Below are positions 58,501-64,000 of a DNA stretch of 64,000 nt, piece by piece; positions within the stretch are counted from its first letter, which is position 1; each line of letters begins with the position of its first letter. The translations under genes and the position numbers were made by a program. Under the pieces are notes generated by a model. The model searched no databases and had not been told where the DNA came from. It worked only from the letters and a program-made list of their open reading frames with translations. Source of the stretch: Tethya wilhelma (lineage: Eukaryota > Porifera > Demospongiae > Tethyida > Tethyidae); NCBI GenBank assembly GCA_964030475.1, contig CAXIPT010000008.1:2480141-2544140 (forward strand), given 5' to 3'.

Positions 58501-61500
58501 TAGTACTTGAATAAAAATACCATAAAGGATTCTTAGTGACACACATACACACATACACACATACCATCCTCCTCTTCTGCTTCTTCAAAATCATCAGAGT
58601 AATCACTAGAATCAGAGGAGCTGTCGGTGACAGTCACTTGTGCTTGGGTGGGTGGTTTCACCTTTGCTGGAGGTGGTTCTGGCTTGGGCTCAGGAAGAGT
58701 GGCAGCTGGGGCGGGTTCTACATCAGGCACGTCGAGGTTGCTGTGATCCAACAACCAGCTGATCAGCTGCTCTGGGTTACTGTTTTGTGTAGTGCGAATG
58801 GCAAACTCAATGTTCTTTCTAGGGAAGCCCATCTCCATGAGCTGAGCAACCAGAGGTGATGGAGGAGCAGGTTCAGCTACTTTGGGAGTGTGTTTGACAG
58901 GGAGAGGCGAGGCACCAGTGGCAGAGCCAGTGGTGGGCTTCTTTATGACAGAGGCTTTCTTCTTTGGAGCTTTAGACTCAGGAGATGGAACAGAAAGGAT
59001 GGGTTTGTGCACCTCTGAAGCAAGGTACTGGCACACTGACACTGCAGCAGCCTAACAGTTTGAAGCATAAACATTTAAATCAAAGATTAGTGGTAACACA
59101 CCAATCTACAATACCTCTAATTCATCCCTGCTGAACATAGCCTTGATGGGAGAGGGCCTGGTGGCAGCACTGAGAAGCTGCTGGAAGAGGCTGTACTGAT
59201 CCCCCTCAGACGAAGCTGGACGAGCCATGATTTGCCTCAAGTTTTCTTGTTGACTGAAGAGTACCCTGGCAGCTTTCAGGAGACCCAAACGAATCTGTTG
59301 CTGCCTCAACAAGGGGACATATATGGCATCATCTGTATAGATAGAGAAAATTAAAGGTACTTAGATAATAAATCCATACACAAAAACAAGTCAATCATAC
59401 AGTCTTGGTCTGTAGGTATTAGCTGCTGTTTGGTTGGCAGAGAAGGAGGCTGGAAGAGAGAGCCTGAGAGTGCAGCAGATGGCAGTTGGGTTCCAGTGGT
59501 CCCAGCCAGACGAACCAAACTACTCCAGATGCCCATCACTGTTTCACTCATTGGAAGCTGATCAACACGGAAGCTCAACACTGGTAGCTAGAGGATGAGC
59601 AGTAAGAAAATGAGGAATGCACTATGAAACATGGAGGACAAAAATGATCAACAGGACGTGTCTCACATCCCTTACAGGTTTAATGAAGCCAAGGGTACAC
59701 AGCTTGGCCGACTTTCTTCCGTGGAAGAGCACCACCACTTTAGACTTGCTCTCTATCTTGGCAATGGTTCCAGCTCCCAGTTCCTCATGCTGGACCAGCC
59801 CTCCAAGTCGAGGACGGGTGTCCAACCCTCCTATCACAGTGAGCACTGCCAACACCCGACCATGAGTTTGAACATCCTTCTCCAGCTATACAATATTGTG
59901 TGTTAGATAAGAAATTGTCATTGGGGCGAGCCTGAGCGAGCCCCATTGGAACGGTGAAACATTGAGGCAACTGTAATGGCGTTGACCAAACCGGAAATAT
60001 GATGCTCAAATTATGCAAAAATTTTTAAAAAAATTGAACAACCTGGCCTCAGATTTATTTACGGTATTTCTATTTACACGCGTGCACACAAAATCGAAGA
60101 ACACTGGAGCTGGACGTGCACAGATCAACGGACTCTGAACAAGTCCTTCAAGCATATGCTTCAAGTTAGTTGCTGCTTTAGTCTAACAGTACTGGCAGTC
60201 TGCCACTCACAGTCAGCTCAGCCTGACAGTATTTCCACTCACGTCAGCTAAGCATGACAGTACTGCCACTCACAGTCAGCTAAGCATGACAGTACAGTCA
60301 GCTCAGCCTGACAGTCTCGGCCACTCACAGGTCAGCTCAGCCTGACAGTAATGCCACTCACAGTCAGCTAAGCCTAGCTTGTTTCTTCACTCCTTCCCAG
60401 GCAAAATTATGGCAGCCGGCCGGCCTGCTTGTGGCCTTGACTGAGTTGTAGATCTACTTATAATCATGCTCTTGTCTACTTTGTAATAGCATAGTCCTGT
60501 GAATGAAGATCCTTCGCTCAGGCTCGCCCAACGATGTTTCCATCTGACTAGTATTAGATATTGATCATATACATACACTCATGTCTAACCTGTCTTTGCC
60601 TGGCTTCTTGAGACAGGCTACTACTGCTAGTTGAGTACAATTCAGTGGTCTGTCCAATGAGTGTTGGAATGGCTTGCAGACTAGAGCTGATGTAATGGTT
60701 GATTCGAGGGTTCCAAGCAGGAAGAGGGTGCAACCTTCTCAAGAGAACAACAATCTCCTCAGCAATGGTGCTACTTTCAGAGGCAGTCAGTGAGGCATGC
60801 AGCTTGAACTTCTTAGGACTGACAGCCTTCTTTGAGGGCTTTGTGAATGGAGAGCTACAGAGGACAAGGACTTCTCCAAGAAGCAGGAACAAAGATTCCA
60901 CCAACTTCTCTTGTTGAGCTTCATTGTGACCAACTTCCCAGGAGGGAAGAACAGCTCGAAGCAGACGCAGAGTCAACACCTGGACAAACACATTGTAGGT
61001 TAGATAATTACAAGGTTTGAATGTGTAAACCCATAACTAGCATGATAGTATTTCAATAGTAACCTGCTGCACAAGTGGTCTTGTGGTAGGACGTGGCATG
61101 GTCAGTGGAGAGGCTTTCTTTATAATACCCATCATCAGATCAATCCATTGAGGAGAACAAAAGGCACGGCCAAACATTTTCTGACCAGAAATGCCTCTGA
61201 GAAAGCCCAAGGTAGCCCAGGTATCATGCTGCTGAGCAGCTACCATGTTGATCACAGACTTGCTTCTCAGATCTAATGTGAATTAGTTATAATCAACAAT
61301 GACATACAGTACATATACACAAGTCAAAATGTTGACTATGTACACTAAATGTGTATAGAGGCATAAATGTGTACAAAAAGTACCTTTCTTATTGCTGCAC
61401 AGTGTGATGTGGTGGAGGAGTGAGGAGAGAGACGAGGTGGTCCTGCCGTGCAGCTGACTGGAATGAATTCCCACGCCAACAATGATACATCGGAGAAGGC

Positions 61501-64000
61501 ACACACTCGACTGCAATATCAAGCTGCTTGATATATCTACAGCCTGAAGAGGCTTAGCCATGCCAATCGTGAGCTTGGCATCTGTAGGTATCTCTTTGGT
61601 CTCAGCTCCCTTGGCTTTGGGTTGCATCTCTGAAGGAGCTAGACTCAGGTCATACTTGTCTTCCTTGCTCATGCGGTAAGAGTTGACTGACCCAGTGTCC
61701 CATCTGACCCGTATCCACCCATCACTGCCTAGCTCACTGATCACAGTACCTTCACTTGGAGAGGGACCATCCTGGAGTTAGGAAGAGGGGCAAATAAATG
61801 TGATGAAGACATTTGAAACAACAACATTGTACAGATAATGTAATACCTGGTCTCCCCACTTCCAGTCAGGGCCACGGATCACTCTGCTGCCAATCTTGAT
61901 CTTGGACATGATATCCTGAGCACTGAGGTTGGAGCGGTGACGATGAGAGTGAGAGTGAGGCATCCCGTCAGGACCCACTTCATCATCATCCTCCTCCTCT
62001 TCAGGAGGGAGAGAACCTAGAGGGTGGGGTGGAACACATACACAGGTGATAGCCACGCTCTAGGCCTACACTCTCAAGGACACAGCAAACACCTCACAAA
62101 TGACATACCTGACAGTCTAACAATGGTCTGGGCAAGTCCCAAGAGTCCATTGCTCAAGACAAATGTGATGTCCACAGCTTCGTGTTCACTGGTGAGCATG
62201 GCAAGGAATGCCAGAATGAACCGGGAAGTGGTGAATGCCCCAACTGAACAGGGGTCAAGGGTTGAGCCAATACTCTTCTCTACTGAAAAAAAGCAACACA
62301 AGAAATCATTATATAGTAACGCGTATAACACACACACACACAATTTGACACTATTATATATGTCTAGCCATATTATAGTCCTTGATTGTGCACAAATTCA
62401 CGTTGTGTAGTAATCTTACCATCATGTTTCTTCTTGGAGCTATTGGCCTGTTTCAGAGCCATCTCAGTGTCCCAGATGGAGGATCTCAGTCGACTGATCA
62501 CCCACTGATTGAGATCTTGAAACACCAGCTCAACTTGAGTCTGAAGGCTAGGAGGAATGTGCTCCACATTGCAGAGGTAGTGGGGTCGGGTGAGACCCTG
62601 GATGGCAGTGGTGTTCAGACCAATGACACCCAACCACCCACACACTACAGCATACTGTACTGAGGGCAAGAGAGAGTCTTGGCTGAGACACTGTAGGAGA
62701 AACTTTGCTCCATCAAGACGAATGTTTGCACGAGAGACCTAATATCAGAGAGAAAATGGCAATAACAATGACCAGGAAATATAGGTAGAGCAGGAATGGA
62801 TGGACAAAACCATTTCATTAAAATTAGTCCACCAATGTCCATCTTGCACAACTTAATCGACACATAAACTCCTTATCTGTACCTGTTTCCTCAAGGTGCT
62901 GTGGAGCATCCTGACGTCAACTTCATCAGTAAGTACAAAGTTCTTGATCTGATTGAGAAGTGTGGTATGAAGAGATGAGCCTCCAATCCTCTCCCGGAGC
63001 CATTTGAACTTCCGACTACTAGCTATCTCAAGATTGACTTGATCCCAGCTAGAACCCTGGAAGTGAATGTGCACAATAAAGTGAACACAACACTCAACAT
63101 CACAGCATACAGGTAATACATGCTACATCTAGGTACTTATATGTGAACAAAACATACACAAACCTCTTTCTTCACTTCAACTGAGAGCTGCTCTTGCAGA
63201 GCTACCTTCTCCGTCACAGCTCCATTGACACCTTCAGTTGCAGCTTGTGTGTTTGATGACCCTTTTCCACCTTTGACCTTTGCTGTTTGACGTTTCCATT
63301 CAAGTACACGCTTGCTAGAGCTAAGCCAACGAGAGTTCATTCCTTGGATCCTGTTCTTGTGCAAGACGTTGATAACATTCAAAACTGGAGAGCGAATGTT
63401 GTCGATCATGAAGCAGCATCTTGCAATGGGGTTCTTGCACACCTCCTCATAAGTACACGAGGATTCTTGATGAGCCTTCACCAAGGACACCTTGGCATCG
63501 TAGACTAGCTTGCAGATGTCAGCCAATGAAGCTGGAAGTTGTATAGCGGTGGACTCCTGTTCATTGTTGGGGCCACCCTCTTGTTCTAGGACATTGAGAG
63601 CAGAAGGGACGAGGTCATGGAGTTTGATGAGACAGGCAATGAAGAGGCGGCCAAATCTCTCAATAGGGTGGTCTGGGTTTTGAGCACTGACAGCCAGGGT
63701 TAGATTCTTCTGGCAACAATAGCGGTGGATGAGAGAGAGGAACATGGCGACCTTTTCGTTTGGAATAGCAGGATTCATAAGACCACACAAGAATGAACGA
63801 GTATCGTCAACAGATATTGAGGTCTGTCTTTGGAAGCTCTTGGCCATCAGTTCAGCTGAGAGTGGTCTCTGAGTATCGATGGAGGACATGGGTTGAGTCT
63901 CAAATCCTCCAGAGAAAATCTCAAGGGACAGCCATTTCTCACTCTCCTCTTCTTGGCTTAGCACAGGAAGACTCTGGACCATAAAGCAGGCTCGTAAGCC
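41656..64000 (-). CDS. HERC2: HERC2-like giant E3 ubiquitin ligase, 3' two-thirds of the gene (about 35 exons)
   Basis: HERC2 is a very large HECT ubiquitin ligase acting in DNA-damage signalling, centrosome and protein quality control. The domain order here matches the human protein: MIB/HERC2, CPH, ZZ, DOC, two RCC1-like propellers, then HECT. Exons inferred from splice sites and frame (5' to 3'): 64000-63164 (runs off the edge), 63056-62883, 62738-62420, 62282-62109, 62016-61847, 61771-61384, 61272-61064, 60979-60590, 59885-59676, 59587-59401, 59332-59115, 59051-58565, 58462-58314, 58246-58071, 57803-57648, 50643-50455, 50291-50138, 50024-49827, 49714-49436, 49343-49030, 48965-48788, 48665-48412, 48123-47982, 47925-47191, 47109-46447, 46357-46083, 45979-45851, 45789-45591, 45368-45148, 45060-44883, 44697-44444, 44250-44031, 43577-43257, 43196-42168, 41895-41656. 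No internal stop was seen, so it looks functional. The N-terminal propeller and cytochrome b5 domain lie outside the window. Confidence 0.96.
41949..42159. repeat. MITE in the last intron of the HERC2-like gene
   Basis: Inverted ends TACTGTATAGCTGGAAAGTT and AAATTTTCCCGCTATATGGTA pair, with mismatches. It belongs to the TACCGTATAGCTCC family seen nearly perfect at 25,211-25,420. It fills most of the 272-base intron, ending about 8 bases from the donor. Confidence 0.8.
43922..44001. repeat. 40-bp tandem duplication in a HERC2-like intron
   Basis: Two copies of ATCTTTGGCAAGGATAGGTC plus AAATGACATTGTGAATAGGA, one substitution apart. They end about 30 bases from the donor of the exon at 44,031. 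Confidence 0.92.
44031..45979 (-). CDS. HERC2: HERC2-like exons: third RCC1-like propeller
   Basis: Seven exons. Blades include [16 protein letters not shown] (45,789-45,591), [16 protein letters not shown] and [16 protein letters not shown] (45,368-45,148), [16 protein letters not shown] (45,060-44,883), [16 protein letters not shown] (44,697-44,444), [15 protein letters not shown] and [16 protein letters not shown] (44,250-44,031). The 45,979-45,851 exon holds a helical lead-in ([20 protein letters not shown]). In human HERC2 this propeller adjoins HECT and recruits regulators. Confidence 0.93.
46083..47925 (-). CDS. HERC2: HERC2-like exons: linker between second and third propellers
   Basis: Exons 47,925-47,191 (after the last blade), 47,109-46,447 and 46,357-46,083. 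They include a helical part ([20 protein letters not shown]), a compact beta-sandwich-like part ([20 protein letters not shown] to [20 protein letters not shown]) and [20 protein letters not shown] with [17 protein letters not shown]. These match the corresponding human interval, which has no named catalytic role. Confidence 0.9.
47191..49343 (-). CDS. HERC2: HERC2-like exons: second RCC1-like propeller
   Basis: Six exons encode successive RCC1 blades. Each has the WG-G--GQLG and G--H--ALT signatures: [48 protein letters not shown] (48,965-48,788), [18 protein letters not shown] (48,665-48,412), [12 protein letters not shown] (48,123-47,982) and [16 protein letters not shown] (47,925 on). Such seven-bladed propellers bind partner proteins. 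The last exon runs into a linker ([12 protein letters not shown] onward). Exon borders fall at similar places in the third propeller, consistent with ancient internal duplication. Confidence 0.93.
49436..50643 (-). CDS. HERC2: HERC2-like exons: ZZ zinc finger and DOC/APC10 domain
   Basis: Exon 50,643-50,455 encodes the ZZ finger: [19 protein letters not shown] followed by [17 protein letters not shown], with all expected Cys and His ligands. Spliced directly from the exon at 57,648 it reads HPRHRCNGC, matching the human junction. Exons 50,291-50,138, 50,024-49,827 and 49,714-49,436 form the DOC domain: [52 protein letters not shown] and [18 protein letters not shown]. This is a jelly-roll fold known from APC10 as a substrate-binding module. 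The last exon continues into the second RCC1-like propeller ([15 protein letters not shown]). Confidence 0.93.
50837..51545. repeat. Older diverged tandem repeat of about 355 bp
   Basis: Segments 50,837-51,190 and 51,197-51,545 share GAGTTTAGGAGA, GGTTTGGACAAAGTTGGCCC, AACTCTGTATCTCGGGTTTT and AAAGGGCCAC-type endings in the same order at roughly 80-85% by eye. A third copy is inside the younger 940-bp duplicate. Confidence 0.85.
51895..52224 (+). pseudogene. Truncated first-exon copy of the nested receptor-like gene
   Basis: The first 90 codons are identical to the gene at 52,835: signal peptide [18 protein letters not shown] and the start of the extracellular domain. At the duplication junction it continues into non-homologous sequence, adds about 20 unrelated codons and stops. 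It lacks the rest of the ectodomain and all membrane segments. If transcribed it would give a small secreted fragment. It could also drive transcription from a duplicated promoter into the intact gene. Confidence 0.85.
52731..52742 (+). promoter_or_regulatory. Possible TATA element for nested gene 1
   Basis: TACTATATATAAC lies about 100 bases before the ATG at 52,835. The identical element precedes the truncated copy at 51,791. Inference from position only. Confidence 0.35.
52835..54345 (+). CDS. Nested receptor-like gene 1: secreted-signal ectodomain plus seven membrane segments, family unknown
   Basis: Two exons (52,835-53,323 and 53,386-54,345) joined in phase 0 across a 62-base intron (CAG|GTACAG to TTTCTAG|CTG) encode 482 residues. 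Residues 1-19 are a clear signal peptide ([14 protein letters not shown]). The ectodomain runs to about residue 185 and contains [20 protein letters not shown], an NIT glycosylation site and an [10 protein letters not shown] helix ending at the intron. About seven hydrophobic segments follow: [110 protein letters not shown] and [19 protein letters not shown] 45-residue acidic/Ser-rich tail ends GEDDYV. No DRY or NPxxY motif of classical GPCRs was seen. It lies antisense inside the HERC2-like intron. Function unknown; surface sensing is a guess from topology. Confidence 0.85.
54346..55000. other. Spacer between the nested genes
   Basis: No gene. A short direct repeat (ACATATCACAGGCT, then ATGAATTACA) occurs near 54,416-54,460. 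The rest contains the upstream region of nested gene 2. Confidence 0.5.
55003..55010 (+). promoter_or_regulatory. TATA box of nested gene 2
   Basis: TATATAAA lies 59 bases before the ATG at 55,069, and a textbook GCCACC precedes that ATG. The spacing would give a 5' UTR of about 30 bases. Confidence 0.5.
55069..56556 (+). CDS. Nested receptor-like gene 2: paralogue of nested gene 1
   Basis: Exons 55,069-55,521 and 55,582-56,556, phase-0 intron of 60 bases (AGA|GTAAGT to TTCACAG|CTC), 475 residues. The ATG has a perfect GCCACC context. The N-terminus ([17 protein letters not shown]) is a weaker signal peptide than in gene 1. The ectodomain has [23 protein letters not shown] and NLT glycosylation sites and [14 protein letters not shown] just before the intron, the same place and phase as [12 protein letters not shown] in gene 1. 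About seven hydrophobic segments follow ([122 protein letters not shown]), then a Lys/Glu-rich tail. A CCICCKDC cluster sits in a loop. AATAAA follows at 56,569. Sequence identity to gene 1 is low but the architecture is shared. Confidence 0.85.
56569..56574 (+). promoter_or_regulatory. Polyadenylation signal of nested gene 2
   Basis: AATAAA 13 bases after the stop codon, in keeping with the very short 3' UTR also seen for the HERC2-like gene. Confidence 0.5.
56580..57560. other. Right part of the 7-kb intron, with small hairpins
   Basis: No gene. A hairpin TGGCGGAAGTGG/TTTCCGCCA lies near 56,852-56,873. A larger one at 57,114-57,182 pairs TGGCAAGTTACATGACTGACTGA with TCAGTCAGTCATAATTGCCA. 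Nothing else recognised. Confidence 0.5.
57576..57607. repeat. CCTTGGTGC hairpin
   Basis: CCCTTGGTGC and GCACCAAGGG form a short foldback about 40 bases from the donor of the exon at 57,648. It resembles the hairpin at 12,137-12,175. Confidence 0.55.
57648..59885 (-). CDS. HERC2: HERC2-like exons: SH3-like segment, UBA and CPH domains
   Basis: Exon 59,885-59,676 has a small beta-rich segment ([18 protein letters not shown]). Exon 59,051-58,565 carries a UBA-type ubiquitin-binding helix bundle ([20 protein letters not shown], then [12 protein letters not shown]), followed by a Pro-rich and an acidic Ser/Asp/Glu tract ([18 protein letters not shown]). Exons 58,462-58,314 and 58,246-58,071 make the CPH domain ([39 protein letters not shown]), a p53-binding-type module in relatives. 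Exon 57,803-57,648 ([16 protein letters not shown] to [11 protein letters not shown]) aligns with the human segment just before the ZZ finger and joins it in phase across the 7-kb intron. Confidence 0.9.
59920..60532. mobile_element. Non-autonomous element in a HERC2-like intron, with internal minisatellite
   Basis: Ends TTGGGGCGAGCCTGAGCGAG and, inverted, TTCGCTCAGGCTCGCCCAAC frame about 610 bases inside the 704-base intron between the exons at 59,885 and 60,590. From 60,186 to 60,375 there are six or seven imperfect units of ACTCACAGTCAGCTCAGCCT plus GACAGTA. No coding potential. The terminal core also occurs at 11,777-11,868, and part of the interior near 6.7 kb. Confidence 0.8.
60590..64000 (-). 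CDS. HERC2: HERC2-like exons: conserved middle region and MIB/HERC2 domain
   Basis: The first eight exons in the window. The edge exon encodes [20 protein letters not shown] and a long helical region ([20 protein letters not shown]) like the uncharacterised middle of HERC2. The MIB/HERC2 domain is split between 62,016-61,847 ([21 protein letters not shown]) and 61,771-61,384 ([18 protein letters not shown] and [15 protein letters not shown]). These give the R-V-RGPDW-W-DQD...V--WD--G--N-YR pattern of the family, a substrate-recognition module. Exons 61,272-60,590 encode the following helical region. Introns are 50-330 bases, except the 704-base one (59,886-60,589), which holds an inserted element. 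Confidence 0.9.

Noticed and set aside
58536..58859. Plus-strand frame of 107 codons opposite the UBA exon
   Set aside because: It is the shadow of a well-supported HERC2-like coding exon on the minus strand.

Overview
The window is animal nuclear DNA: AT-rich, intron-bearing and dense with decayed mobile elements. It contains a large HERC2-type ubiquitin-ligase gene with many short introns. A demosponge such as Amphimedon is my best guess, because the introns are compact and the nested receptor-like genes and repeats look sponge-like. That placement is inference; the sequence itself only proves a non-vertebrate-looking metazoan. All exon borders were read by eye from GT/AG sites and reading-frame continuity.

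Left part (1-41,600): a graveyard of mobile elements with no convincing host gene. In order: a broken non-LTR retrotransposon (951-3740, +); the tail of a pogo/Tigger-type DDE transposase ending in a frameshifted PHD-like finger (5194-6216, +); Penelope-like GIY-YIG fragments in inverted arrangement around a copied scrap of the HERC2-like gene's last codons (7207-8747); foldback MITEs (10.4-11.1 kb); a nearly complete hAT element with TTF zinc finger and 13-bp terminal inverted repeats (15,833-18,428, -); a P-element-like fragment (19.2-20.1 kb, +); a second pogo-like fragment (21.2-22.0 kb, -); a sharply bounded MITE (25.2 kb); a 3.1-kb unit with 55-bp inverted repeats and a perfect 7-bp target duplication, carrying P-element-like coding remnants and a convergent second gene (26,973-30,079); a retroelement-associated ORF piece (30.5-31.1 kb); a 30-bp coding minisatellite fused to a Mutator/FLYWCH-like transposase tail (33.4-34.3 kb); a perfect-arm hairpin (37.25 kb); an inverted partner of the 8-kb repeat (38.2 kb); and a DIRS-like reverse transcriptase with a duplicated active-site motif (39.6-40.9 kb, -).

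Right part (41,656-64,000, minus strand): the 3' two-thirds of a HERC2 orthologue, about 35 exons. Reading 5' to 3': conserved middle region, MIB/HERC2 domain, SH3-like segment, UBA, CPH, ZZ finger, DOC/APC10, second RCC1-like propeller, linker, third RCC1-like propeller and HECT catalytic domain with the TCFFLL catalytic-cysteine motif in the last exon. The 5' end (first propeller, cytochrome b5 domain) lies beyond the right edge.

Nested in the 7.0-kb intron between the CPH-side exon and the ZZ exon, on the opposite strand, are two intact two-exon genes for a paralogous family of unknown proteins (extracellular domain plus seven predicted membrane segments). Beside them is a truncated first-exon copy made by an apparently perfect 940-bp tandem duplication. 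This nested receptor-like family is the best candidate here for undescribed biology; the TIR-bounded two-gene transposon is the second.
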